Source: Mansonella perstans (lineage: Eukaryota > Nematoda > Chromadorea > Rhabditida > Onchocercidae). From it: a DNA stretch of 64,000 bases. The stretch covers positions 209,501-273,500 of the forward strand of contig JBAMDO010000069.1 of assembly GCA_037074765.1 (NCBI GenBank), in the 5' to 3' direction. How positions within the stretch are numbered: position 1 is the first letter of the stretch; each line of letters opens with the position of its first letter. Shown piece by piece: positions 1 through 13,062 of this stretch. The position numbers and the translations under genes were made by a program. The notes beneath the pieces were generated by a model. That model worked only from the letters and a program-made list of their open reading frames with translations, did not search any database and was not told where the DNA came from.

Positions 1-786
1 AAATGATCTGTTAAGATGTGAAACCGGTTACTGAGATATCTGTGCTCTTGCATTCTCCATCACATCTTGGTTGGTCGATCTGGAGTGGTGTTTTGTAAGT
101 TATAAATAGTGTTCTGTTCTCCAAGCAAGGTTTTAAAGTACTTAAAGCTGCTACATATGTCCATATTGAATGTAGCTATAGACTAATATAACATATCGTA
201 AAGGAAACTGAATACTTTCTAGCTAATTCTAATTATTACTAATTACTAATTCTACTAATACTAAATATACGAATTCCCTTGTCACAATGAATCATTTAAT
301 AAATAATGATTAGGTATTGTTGTACTTTTGCAATCTGTTGACCACTTCTGGACTGATCGGTGGATGTCGTCCAGTCGGTCGATATGCCACTTTTTGACTT
401 TTTAACATATTTCACTGAATCTCGCACGCGTGCACACGACACAGCTACATTATGAAAGCGCCAAAACGTACCGATTGATTCATGCAAAAGATTCTCAATA
501 ATTGACGAGAAACTAATTTGTTATTTTTTGTCTTCATGATCACTAAAATTGCACTTTTTGCACTTAATTTTAAATTTATACTTTTGCGCTTACAACAATA
601 TACCACAGATTCTACAAGTCCTGGTTCTAAATAAAGATAATCTTGTTAATATTAAGCAATGATTTCCCTCAAAGTTCTTGCAATTTCAATCGCCTCACAA
701 GAAAAGCTAACACTCATGCAACCAGCCTACATTTTCGGGCAGAATTAACAACGATACCTGAAATTATCTTCTCTGTATTCTTCTTT

Positions 787-2385
787 TCAGGCTCCTTTTC
801 CCTGCGGGCAACATAGCAGAATCGAGCCAAACAGATACAAAAACATAATATTGGTATTGCTGTCGCTAAAAATCTTTTTCTCAAAAAAGCTCATTAGATC
901 TGCTTATTCAAGGATTCAAGAAAGAAGTGCCAATGTTAGTCGCAAAAAGGCTATGATTCATAATTTAATCTTAGAGAAATAATGAACGAAGATTTATGCG
1001 GTCTAGGTTTGAATTTTGTTTGCAATAAATTTACCTATGCCAATACACGCGACTGTCGCAGTTGTTAAAGCGGTGACATATTTACGCATATTTGCCCCAT
1101 CAACAAATACGACCATAGTGATTTGCTTTTTATCATAAGTAGAACTTTTTCCGTCACAATTAGGCTCCATCCATAAATTCATATATGCAAATTTCGTTTC
1201 TTATTACGATTTTCTGCAGAATGAAATTTCTTGTTCAATAATAAAGAACATTTGTAGAAAAATACAGTGAGTGGAGGGATCATTGATTAAATAAAATGAT
1301 TCTATAATATCTGTCCAGGAAAGCGTAAACATAAGTTGACGAATTTGCTGAAAAGCCATGTGACCTTTCAAGTACTTAATATAAAACTGAATCTTTTGAG
1401 AAACATTACAGCGGCAATTATCGCTATTAAAAACTAAAACTACTGTCTGATCGGTAGTGTGGTCAGCAATTGATTGACCAAAGTTTCTAGAGAAGTATTC
1501 TTCTGGTACAGATATGATATGCAAGAGGGATTTGTAAGGAAAACTCAAGGTATATTTGGAATGATGCATTTCCGATTCCTGGGAGAAAAATTGTAGAAAA
1601 AGTTAGTTACAGTAAGTATTTAGCTCAGCGGTCAATCTTATCCATTTTTAAAAAAAGTAGACTGCGATCCTGGCTACTCTAAATCTAAACAGGCCTGTCA
1701 AATATTTATTGTTGCTTGTTTTTAACTGCCCCCATTTTATTCTTTTTTGTTGGCTCATTCGGATGACTATGAGTATATGATGATTATTATTATTATGGCT
1801 GATTCTACTTACAATTGGTGGAATGAAAAGCGCTGCTCATTGAGATTGGATTGGATTGATTCCATTTTGTCGTTATCGTTGCCGTTAATTCATCGGCATC
1901 TGCCGTTTGCTTCCCTCTCGTTCCTTCCGCCTTTCTCGATATTAAGATGCTATTCACTAAGAGCAAAATAGCAAATAATAGATTATCAAAATCACTTACA
2001 TTATGTATTTAAAGATTGAATTGAGGCCAGCGAGTAATTGTTTGAAGGCCTCAATTTACACAAACTAGTCCATATGCCTGTGCTTGCGAATGGCCCACGA
2101 AAAATCTTTCTTTTCCTTAGGCATCACTAGCCCATTTATTGCACATTATTATTATGCTCATTCGATTGCGCTATGCAAATTAACCCTAGCAAGGCGACGA
2201 TATCTTCTTCAACATCATGCTACACTTCATAACTAATAATTTAATGTCGCCTAAGGATAAGTGAAAGACCTGGATAAATGAATAGAAGACAACGTGAGTC
2301 GGGATGGGCAGTTGAGGTGCAATGAAACAAGCAAAGTTACCGCGTAACCATCCTCCTCAGAGATAATAGCTGGAATTTCTTCCAT
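787..2385 (-). CDS. Unrecognised small membrane protein, four exons
   Basis: Exons on the minus strand are 2385-2341 (start ATG), 1578-1365, 1199-1035 and 866-787. All junctions are GT-AG and their phases agree (0, 1, 1), giving 167 codons and a stop. The acidic N-terminus (15 residues) has no signal peptide. A polar region of about 110 residues follows, with cysteines at 70, 72 and 101 and an Asn-Val-Ser sequon at 73. A long hydrophobic stretch runs from about 128 to 161, close to the C-terminus. I do not recognise a family. Either it is a tail-anchored protein or the true end is longer: one base fewer in the A6 tract at 839-844 would replace the short end by a basic, charged tail running to a GT at 757-756. 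A further in-frame tail exon could then lie at about 450-299, but its acceptor is weak. A continuous reading through 1364-1200 meets two stops, so that part is taken as intron. The exon set is my model, not a database match. Confidence 0.5.
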
Positions 2386-4153
2386 TTCCTCAGAAACGTT
2401 TTAATATTAATACAGTATTTTATTTATTTGAATAGTTTTCTTGGCCTATTTTGGCTCTTGAAATTTATCATTATGATACTATGTAACTCCCCTCTTACTG
2501 CCTTTCACGTTTCGCACATTCTTCTAATTGTTCTAATTCTCACATTCTTCTAATATTTCTAATTGGAAATATTTGTTTCCAATTTTGTGCTATCAAATAG
2601 GCTTCAGTAGCTAATCACAAGTTTGTCATTTTTTATACGGCTTGGTTTATGTATATAATGAGATTTTCAAAAGGCTCCCTCAATAATTTTTGATGGAGTC
2701 TGAGGGACCATTTAGTGTGAGTCTATCTAGACCCAGTACCCTCTTTCCTGTTACTCATCCATGCTAGCTTATGAAAAAGTTGTTGATGGGCCAATCTCGC
2801 ACGGAAATCAATCTGGATAGATGTTTGCATTGTTTGGCTGACTGGGCTACTTAAAGATTCGCATGATAAGTAGGATGGTTGAGGGGCCTCTTAGATTTGT
2901 GCCATTTGGATACGGTATGAATATATATGTAAGTAAATATTATTTCGTAGGATCGAGGGTGTCAGTTTAGTTTGTGTTTGTCTGTCTGTTTCTATCTACT
3001 TCCTTTCGGAGGGTGATCAGCTTTGAGGCTGAAGAATTCAGTTGGCTTATAAATTCAGCTTTATCCAATAGCTTGCAACTTAGATATCCCATCAAAATGT
3101 TTCATTAGAACGAAACACATCCAACAATCCCAAATCTTAATCCATTCACATAAACCTAACTACCCAACAAAGACGGAATTTTCCTTTTTCCATGACCCAC
3201 TCATCTCTCCTTGGTGGATCTAAAATTTAAAATTACTATTTAAGTGATTATTCCGCTAACTCATTGTTGTTGATTTTATCCCTTCCTCACAAATGTTGAA
3301 GTGAATCTCAATTTGTCTGATTAGTGTAACTGTAATAAAGATGTCTTCTGATGCTGGCACTTCGTAATATATTAACTTGCATGCAGAGAGGACAGCAATT
3401 GCCTTACTGCCTGACACACATTATTATTAGACTATGCAATCATTTGCAATTTACAAAGCTAGAAATGCAATTTGAGAATAAATATGGCTTAATTATGAAT
3501 TTCAATATTATCGAAAATAATCATATAGAGTAAATGATTCTCATAGAAAAGGGAAAAGTTATGGTGTTAACCTTGTTTTCGATAGCTTATTTTAGTCAAA
3601 GGTATTCAAATTGCAGGTGTGTAATTTTTTTTTTCGTTTCCCATATTGGTACATAATTCTCAGCAAACAGTAAAGCGTAAATTTGTACGAGTATTGTGAA
3701 CCTCGGGACACCCCACAGTGTCACTCTTAACTAGTCTCCTGCAGGGGTTATGTAGAATACGGTATAGTGCCTTAGTTAAGATAACTTAATTTCATATTAT
3801 TTAAGATAAATAAGTCTCTGATCTTTAAAAAAAAGTACGAAAATCATGTCGTGGTTTTCGTTATTAATCAAATAATTAAAAATTAAAAAAAATAACTACT
3901 CAGTACATTAGTGTCGATTACCTTCTATGTTACGATCAAAGAGATCAAAGAGAATATATTATTAGTACTGGACGGAGAAGTAAAAAATAAGCTAGGCCTG
4001 TCTAGTTACTTCTGAGAAGATATTTACATAGATAGTCCTCTCTATTCAAACAATTGTCATGTCCTCTTTACTGTATCAATGCCGACGACAGATATTCTAT
4101 GTATTCCAAAAACTATTAGAGTGTTCAAGTATGACTATACCCTTTAAGTGTTA

Positions 4154-4156
<3 letters not shown>

Positions 4157-4197
<41 letters not shown>

Positions 4198-4232
4198 TGT
4201 GTGTGTGTCTGTGTGTGTGTGTGTATGTATGT
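4157..4232. repeat. GT microsatellite
   Basis: Dinucleotide GT run of about 20 uninterrupted units, followed by shorter runs broken by TCTG and ATGT variants. It abuts the left arm of the inverted repeat that starts at 4233. The short open frames across it, full of Cys-Val pairs, are products of the repeat and not genes. Confidence 0.95.
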
Positions 4233-4352
4233 GAATTAATACAAAGTGTTGATGAGTGCGCTTCATAAGAGAATGTTTTGCGATTATTTCTGCACTCCTT
4301 TCCTCTCATTTATTTTTCGACAAATTCAACAATCAACACTTTGTATTAATTC
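4233..4352. repeat. 21-base perfect inverted repeat with 78-base spacer
   Basis: The arm at 4233-4253 (GAATTAATACAAAGTGTTGA followed by T) is the exact reverse complement of 4332-4352. The pairing stops on both sides: the bases outside and inside the arms do not match. The spacer (4254-4331) is ordinary AT-rich sequence with no open frame. It could be the termini of a very small non-autonomous element or a chance hairpin. I do not see a clear target-site duplication. Confidence 0.8.
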
Positions 4353-7008
4353 GTTTTTAGCAAGATGTATTTCTATAGAAGTGGCAAGTTCAGAATGAAC
4401 TGATTGCAGGGAATATAATCCCTCAGCTATATTACATATAGCTTAGAAAGACAAGAAGAAAATGAGCGAAAGAGAGAAAGACGAATATTTTAAGTTTCAT
4501 TTGCTGACAATGATCTCAAACATTTTTATCTTTTACAAGAGCTCATTCAGAGATTCTTCAATAAAATAATTTTTTCAAATGATCTGCATGTAAAGGCATC
4601 TAAGATCATAATGTCACAGTTGATTGCAACTGTATTTATCAATCACTTGCATAGATTATTGCAAACTGTAAAATTTCAGTCATTATCACAGCTGCAGTAA
4701 CTATCGTAGATGGGATCATCTATCGTTATCTATGACCAAATAATGATTATGTGAGTGAAGATTAACTTCGTCTCCTAAATAAAACGATCATATTACGGAC
4801 AAAAATGAACTACCCGGAGAGTACGATTGTCGTACTTCGGACATGTGAGCACTTGCAAATACAGGATTTCTGCCCCATGTGTATCCATAGGTTTCAAATT
4901 TCTTTTTACATAATAAGCAATAATTATTTGGGCTTGCGAACTAATCAAGAACAATGGAATTGCTCGATGTTGGAAATAACTTCAGTTCCAAAATTTTTCT
5001 GCAACAAAATTTCTCAAAGAACTTACCAATGCACCTTTTTTGTCATTTTGTGAAAACATGCACGATACTTTATGGAGACACATTGACAACCGTCATTCGG
5101 AATCGGATCGTACAGCGTTATGAATCAGCGTTTGTTTTGAACGAGGTGCAAAAGTTAGAAATATTGACAGTGGGCGGATGATGATTCTCACTCATTTTGT
5201 TTGATCTTCAGCTTACATCTACTGCCAACGATGTACTTTAGGTATGTATTGTGACATCGTTCTCAACCTGTTGCATCCTCTCCTCGCTCTCATTTTTCCC
5301 ATCTTGTAACTCCTCTGTTCTTATATAGTTAGCTGCTTCAACATGCTACTTCAATCATGCAGTAGTTCCCAGTACTTTCTGCAAGTTACTCATCTATGCT
5401 GACCTTTTCGCTATCATTTTTTTCTATATAGTACTGCACCAGAAAGGGTGCACACATATATATATATACACACATACACTCCTGAAGATGATCCTGAATC
5501 CATCTCAAAACATCAGTAACATTATGTTCAGTTAATTGTCCAATTCAAACAAACAACTAATTCTTACTAGAATTATTCCATGTGTCCATCCCGACCAACT
5601 TTTTGCTTTAAAGTTTCAATATTTCAATTACTACTTCTTTTTCATAAATATCATGTGTACAGCAGTTTCAAATATCAATTTCATTCTTCATTATCATCAA
5701 CATCTGCCAATCAGGTTTCGATGCTTTTTGTCAACAAATCATTAACCTGTATTGATTACTGTGTTATCAGTGCTTATGTATTACCATAATACAAAATAAG
5801 CTTAGCAGTCAATGTTTATGTAGCAATGAGAAGGATATCAGCCAAGCTTCAGGAAGCAGAAAGGCTAATCTCTTGGAAGTGCTCTCCACATGTGCCTTTT
5901 CCCATGTACTGTCATTGTTCCTTCTAATCAGCCTAACATTTGCCAATGGCTGCGATTAAGTGTCTTTGATATTAATGGCTTTGATATTATTTGGCATTAC
6001 TTTGATATCTTATGTTTTTATACTTCAAAAAACTGAGAAGATAAGGTAATGATAATGATGATAATAATAGAAGGCTATTAATAAGCTTCTTGATTGTCGC
6101 TCCAATTTCAAAGCAATTTCAAATGAAACTCAAATTTTGTGCGTTTCTTTATCATCTCACGTTTCTTCATCATCGTCACATCTCCTCATATCTCATTCTC
6201 TCAGTATAAAAGCCATCCAGCGATTCCCGACGGAATCTCTCAATTTAAAAATGATTGCCCTCGAATCTGCTCAATTTTTCACAATTAATTAATGTTGCGT
6301 AATTGTTGATACAGTAGAGATGGAAAACGGGGGAGGTATTTTACTGAAATGATGTAATTACTGCTGGACTCCCAGTTGTTCCTTCGTTATAACTACCATA
6401 CGAATTTGCTCAACTTTCTTAACTTTCCCCAAATGTTTACTTACAACTGATAATAAAAATATGAAGTATTATAGATGCAGGGAAATTAAAATGCAAAATG
6501 AACGACAGAGTCTTGTAAAAGGCAAGTTAAGTCTAAGGTGTATTAATGAAGTGCACTCACTGTCCATTTAATTAATCAGCTAGATTAATAAGCCTAATTT
6601 TCTTTTAAGTTGATAAAATCAATGACAAAATCGATGGAATAAAATACAACATCAAGTTTCTGTGCTTATGATATGTCATCCATAATAATAGTAAAATGTG
6701 TTCAGAAAAAAAATGACCAAAAAATAGCTTTCTCTGTTAAATTTTATTATTACAGAATCAGCTGATTTGTATTGCTTTCTTGACTGATAATTTGACGTTG
6801 ATTAAAATTCGTAACTGAGAGAAATTAAATATCTGGAAAATTTTTAAACGAAAGAATTTGATAAATTAGGCCAGTTTCAGCAAAAGCAGACTTTACGTCG
6901 CCCTTGACAGTCCTCCATTACTCTCCACGTTTTGCTCAATAGAGAATAAAATAAAAACTGAGCAGGGTTTAGCAGTAACGGCCAGAATAGTATGTACCGC
7001 TCCTGCTA

Positions 7009-7060
7009 TTACTGCTGCTACTACTACTATATTACTGCTGCTACTACTACTATTTTACTG
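7009..7060. repeat. Short triplet-rich direct repeat
   Basis: A block of ACTGCTGCTACTACTACTAT occurs twice almost back to back, with TATTACTG or TTTTACTG at its edges. It is a simple duplication of a CTA/CTG-rich unit in non-coding DNA. Confidence 0.7.
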
Positions 7061-9166
7061 ATTGTCGATTACAGCAGGAACCTATCTGAACAGGATACTC
7101 TAGGAAGTGCTCAGGAATAATCAATATTTATGGTGCATAATTGCCAATGTCTTACTTCATAACAATTCCCACTGTTATTCCGCGGTCTCCAATTTTCTCT
7201 TCCTTTTTCCCTATATCTAATTTACTATGTTGCAGCTGCTAAGTGAAAGGATGGAAATGGATCAATTTTTTCTTTTTCTATTCTGCAAATTTAATTCAAG
7301 CAGTAATTAGTTATTCGGTAATTGCCACTAAAAGATTTATATCAGTGAAAAACAAGCAGGTTGAAATATAGTAAGCGGCGCCGGTCATCTAACTTAATAT
7401 GCTGTCTTGTAATTACCATTGAGAGATGAATCAAAAGAGGAGCTCAAAAAGGCATTTAAGAAGCGGTGATGGAAAGTCAACCTAAATAGTCGTCCAACCC
7501 TTATTAATTATTTCTTACACAGAAGGAAAAAGTGAATAGTACATGATTCCCTTCATTAGTTCTGAACAATCCATTGCTTTGAAAAACCGATCGACACTGG
7601 TAAGTGAAAGATCAGAAATATTTTCTTGATGACCTTTCACCTGATCATCATCGTCTGAAGTGCTGTTGTAATGCAATACCGAAAATTCCTTCTCTACAAT
7701 TAGCCGATGGGAAAAATGGGATGATGGAATGCTTTTGCTAATTCCATGGACGAGTATGCTTCCTAACTTTGTTAACGCCAAGTTTAGTCTAACATTTCTC
7801 TCAGATGTGCTTGGCAAGGGAAGCTAGTTTTCTTGACCATTAGAAGTGGCTGCAAATGTCAAACACATCTTCCTTTATTACCAACCAATGGTGGATGACA
7901 TGTGACATATCCCCTACATAAACAGTTACATGCCTCACTAACGCGACATAATATAGCGGTGTAATGTGTAGTACATTACCAGCTCTTTCAACAAAATCAG
8001 CAATCCATTAACGTGTTTCGCATTACCATCATCATGATGAGAAGAAGAAATTCGCCGACGAAACCGTTTAATTGTTCTTTTTGATAGAGTAACAAGAAAA
8101 TAGTACTAAAAAGAAGGAACGCACGGGAAATGAGTCCGAGATACCGTAATCGAGTTAATCGACTGAGATGGGGCGGAGGAGGTCATATTCTATTGTTGAT
8201 ATAAATGTTCTTGAATGAAAGAAACCAACTTCTTGGAGAGGTAAGTAGTAGATGTCCTTTGGGATGAAAATTGAAAAATGTTACTGCCATCAATTTATAA
8301 CTATATCAATTATACTCGTTATCATGAAATTACAATACTGTTCATTATATTACAAAAGTACCCGAACGATTAGCTATCATTTGACCTTTGTCATTGAGAT
8401 TTGTTATTGACAGGAAAACTAAAATTGTTGTCAACAAGCTGTCAATTTCATTTCAATTATCATCACAGCACATATAATCCTATTTATGATGTTATACGAA
8501 TGAGATTGTGAGTGTATGTGTGTACCTGTGTCGCGAAGGCAAAAATTGAATTCTGTGTTTTATTTCTGTCTCTCTCGCTAGCACATATATTTTTAATCCT
8601 CCAACTTCCTGCCAATTTCAAAAGAATCAATTTTTGCTCTACAGAACATTTTTTAACGCGAATTCTCAACTCTGTCCAGCTGTACCAAATGAAGGTGTCA
8701 CGGGAAAAGCGAGATTTGTAGTGGTAATTCCTATTATCGTGTCACCACAATTACCTCTCGTAGAATTTACGATAAAGCACTCGAAGCTGTGGCTTAAATT
8801 TCAAGCAGAAATCATTTCATTCATTTACGCATACTTCTTACCCCTAGTAAGTCTGTTATGTCACCAAATGTCATCTAATTATGTCACCTTATATCTTACG
8901 CTTACCTCGACGAGTCAGTTTTCAGCAGATCCTTCAGCTCTATTCTTAATAAACTCCCAGAAATTTTAACTCAACATTACAGGCGCTATTAGTAGTAGGA
9001 TTATTGATGTTTCTCCGCCGTCTAATTTAGTCGGTCGTCGAGATGACTGACCATTGGCCATATGTTAGCGTCTGAATATCGGTTGTACATTGACCCCTAC
9101 TGCGAAAATAGATTACTGCATTTATATGTATTCCTTGTGAAATTCAGTTTTAAATGTCCGGAAGCA

Positions 9167-9252
9167 TTGCGAATGGAAGAGATGGGAAGAAATAAACTTT
9201 CTTCATACTGTTGCGAATGGTGAAGATGAAAAGGGATAAACTTTCTTCATAT
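9167..9252. repeat. Imperfect 45-base direct repeat
   Basis: Two adjacent copies begin with TTGCGAATGG (9167 and 9211) and end with ATAAACTTTCTTCATA. The middle differs by a few purines. No open frame crosses both copies. It looks like a local tandem duplication. Confidence 0.6.
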
Positions 9253-10550
9253 TATCGTATTGTCGGTGTATGACAAGGAAACAGTAATAACAATAATAAT
9301 AGTAATAATGATAGATAGATAAGTATGTATATGCCCATGGGATTAATTCAGCCATTTAAGAAGCAGCCTATTGTTTCTCTTCACTAACAGATGTTCTGAT
9401 TAACTACACTTCAACAATGTTCAACACTCATGCACTGCTACCGATTTATATCTTTACCCAAGGCATGTGACCTCCTCTCAGAGGAAGGTAAAAAGAGTAG
9501 GTAGCATATGTCCAACAGGCAAAGCACACCATTAATTAAATGACCTTTGTCAGGATAATTTGTTGGAGCGTAAGCGGGAGCAGTAGTGATTTGTTCGCAA
9601 TTCAGCATGACACTTCATATTATCGGATCCAATTGGATATGCTAATTATACGTATCGATCGAATGATTGATCAACAACATCTTGCTGAAATTTGTTCTAA
9701 ATTCCCTTTTTAAGATTTTAGTTTCCATGTTTGCTTTAAGGTCAAAGAGGAAAAGTAATGATGATGTGTCGTATAACGTTCAAATTAAATCAGATCAGAT
9801 CAGACGCGATCAGAAGCACATGTCTGCCGTGATACATTCCCTGCCGTATGCACTCGTGGAAACATGCCGTAGCATCATTGATCACTGGAAACTGTTTATT
9901 GTTACTTTGATTACATAACTTGTTAACAGAAAGATGCTCCTTCCTATTCCGGAATCGAAGAATGGAAGGCGAGAAATAATATCTTTTGGCAGGAGAGGAA
10001 GTTACTGAAACGAAATCTATCTACTCATTGCATTTGTTTACCTGGATAGTGTAGTATCTTAAGAAGATGATTATGCCTGATTATTGTTTACTTTGGATGT
10101 TACAAGCACTTATTGCTGCTTCTCCGCAACTACTACAATTGCTACCACTACTACTTATTTTAAGACACTTCACTTAATCGTTGTCATTCAGTCCATCCAT
10201 TACATATATGTACCCCCCGCTAGGATTAACAACTACCCACTTATGAATCAGTAGCGCATCATCATCCTAATTTTTTTCCACTGCTTATTTTGTCGGGCAA
10301 CTCCATTACTATTTGGCCAACTGTATGTCTTGCAAGACTTGATCGAAATGACTCAAATAAATGAATCATTTATCAAATTAGGCATCATTGCTAGTTCATT
10401 AGGTCCTTCGTTCCAAATATTTTCAAGGTTTAATAACGAATGAGATGGTAATTGTGGTAATTGTTATGCATTCTGATTATCTTGTTATTTGATTATTTTG
10501 CCGCATCAGCCTTCATGGTAAGAATAAGTGTATATATATATGTGTGTTTA

Positions 10551-10614
<64 letters not shown>
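10551..10614. repeat. GT microsatellite
   Basis: About 30 TG units with a single C interruption, preceded by a short TATATATATA run. The apparent Cys-Val peptide across it is an artefact of the repeat. Confidence 0.95.
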
Positions 10615-10616
<2 letters not shown>

Positions 10617-12735
10617 CTCTTTTGCCTGTCTGTCTTCCTTATTATGCAGTAATGACAATTATACAGAAAAGTGATTGGATCAGCTCATTTGATAATATTG
10701 CGGAATGATCTCAACAAAGTTCAGTACGTAGTAATAGGTCCTACCAATCGATTCATATCAGCACCACCTATATACAGATTTCATATAAGTTTCTATTATC
10801 TATGCGTTGTAATGATTTCGGAAATAAGTAAGAGTTAGGGGTAGCATGGGAAAGATAGACGACGTTTCCTCATCCAAGTCTTAACTAGATGAAAATTTCC
10901 TGAGACTGTCCTTGAGCTCAATTTCTTTCCGCTTCTACACATATATGTGTAGTCTGGGAGAGTACCTAGGCGTGAATACATTGCAAACTTAAGATTCGAA
11001 GATTCGATAAAGACTGGCTTAAAGCATTCGCTTTCTAGTCCATTTTGAATTAAATTACATTATTTAACATTGGACCTATGCAAATGTCAAAACTGACTAA
11101 AAGACTGCATATTAATGGTGACACCTTTTCAATAGTCAGCAATACATGACAGCATTATCAGGCAGTGTCCGATCTTGCACCACTTCTCATTTCATCAGCA
11201 ACTCGTGCCCTTTTTAAAAATAGACAAGATGTGCTACCGCATCAATTATTGCCTAATGGCATGTCATGTCATCTATCGTTAACCAATTGAAAATTTCAAG
11301 TTATAAAAGGTTAGGAAGAATAAGAAGAGAGAGAGAAGAGGAAAGAAAGAGAAGAAATAATCAAGTAACAGTTTAAGTTCCAGTGCGGCATTTGTATTGA
11401 GACAATGACGTATGGTAAAATCATTGCGAAGAGCACAATAATACCACTCCACACAATATCTTTTAACAATTATTGCGGACAGCAAGATTTTACCAATGCA
11501 TTTCCTAAACTGAAAAGATAATGAGGTGAGATTTTCGTCAGACGATATGTTATCTAATGGAATTGACCATCGGCGCCATAATCAAATTCAAAATGCAAGT
11601 AATACTGTTGCAAACATCCATGGTATATCATGAAGACATGATAATTAGACAGATATGAATAAAAAACAAACACCTGGCTAGAATGTCACTTTTTAATCCT
11701 GTCATACTCATTTCCAAGCTTTCATCATGCACTCTAGCAGCATTCATATCTGAGACTGTAATTTATTGTACAGTAATGACTTGAAAATAGTGTAATAGTA
11801 GAGTTCTGTAAGTAATGACACTCCTTTTGTATTTCTATTAAAGATCAATTTCTAAATTGCGATATGATAGAACAGGAATGAAGCGAACAGATGGTGTTCT
11901 CAGTCGTTGATCCTCTTTTCACTTCTTCCATTTTTAAATTTAACAAGAGCAATGACGTGCTGTGAAGCGATTAAAATATGAAGGCGTAGCAAAGTATGAT
12001 CGAAGACCAAACTACTAGGTGACATGTCGTTTTAGCGTGCATGCATCTTTCATAGTACTTTAATTCATTGTTGATCACTGAAAGATTATTTACAATTGTA
12101 GAAATCCTCAGTGATCATCATCATCATCATCATATTTGATCTGCAATAAAAAGAAACAGCGCTCCTTTTCTTCAATCGAATAAAGCCATATTAAACTTGT
12201 TGGTTAATCGGATCGATTCCTCGGGTACTCATTCACTTTTAATCCTTTCATTTTGATATGCTGAAACAAGAAGTACATTATTAATATATATATATATATA
12301 TACTGACAGATGACAAACTTTTATTGTTGGTCGATAGCAGTGAAGTCAAACTGCCTAGATAAAGCTCGAATCATTGTATAATTTAGAAAATTATTATAAG
12401 GATAGCTGAACAATAAAATAAAGAGCTATTATGATGGATAATATTTGAAAGATTCAGAAACTACTTTTACTCATTGAGCTGTATTTTAAGTCCTTTATAC
12501 ATAAACCAGAGCATATATGGATCATTCTTACTTGCTTACTTATTTTTATTTCTAGCAAATACACATCCAAACAAAAATTATACGCCAACAGATAAAAGCA
12601 TCGATTGATGGAAAAGTGACACATATGGATCATCGGTAAGGACAACTACTTGCTACTTGTAATGCATGCAACATTTCGTTAAGCTACTCTTTTATCTGTT
12701 ATTCAGTTACTTATTTCAATTTTCCTGTGACCTTA

Positions 12736-13062
12736 GCTTGCACAGTACACTTTGACCTGAACAGTATACTTTGACTTGCACAGTACACTTTGACTTGCAC
12801 AGTACACTTTGACTTGCACAGCACACTTTGACTTGCACAGTATACTTTGACTTGCACAGTACACTTTGACTTGCACAGTACACTTTGATTTGCACAGTAC
12901 ACTTTGACTTGTACAGTATACTTTGACTTGCACAGTACACTTTGACTTGCACAGTACACTTTGATTTGCACAGTACACTTTGATTTGCATAGAACACTTT
13001 GACTTACACAGTACACTTTGACTTACACAGAACACTTTGACTTACACAGTACACTTTGACCT
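12736..13062. repeat. 19-base minisatellite, about 17 copies
   Basis: Tandem unit on the plus strand is close to TTTGACTTGCACAGTACAC, repeated about 17 times. Variants are CTTAC or ATTTG for CTTGC, TATAC or AACAC for TACAC, and CAGCAC for CAGTAC. The unit has no stop codon in any minus-strand frame and 19 is not a multiple of 3, so all three minus frames stay open over the array and give repetitive Cys/Lys/Ser/Val peptides. These overlapping frames are not evidence of a gene. Copies at the right end share the ACTTACACAG form, which suggests spread by unequal exchange. Confidence 0.95.

Noticed and set aside
1747..1971. 74-codon plus-strand frame, and an open minus frame opposite it with a GTAAGT donor
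   Set aside because: Neither joins in phase to the exons of the 787-2385 gene. The minus frame would give a stop at the next acceptor, so it was left in the intron.
4059..4268. Cys-Val-rich short protein
   Set aside because: Translation of the GT microsatellite.
8689..8848. Plus-strand open frame with AG before and GTAAGT after
   Set aside because: It looks like an internal exon, but I found no neighbouring exon in phase and the hydrophobic peptide matches nothing I know. AG and GT pairs are frequent in this DNA.
12711..13035. Three cysteine-rich repeat proteins on the minus strand
   Set aside because: They are the same 19-base minisatellite read in three frames.
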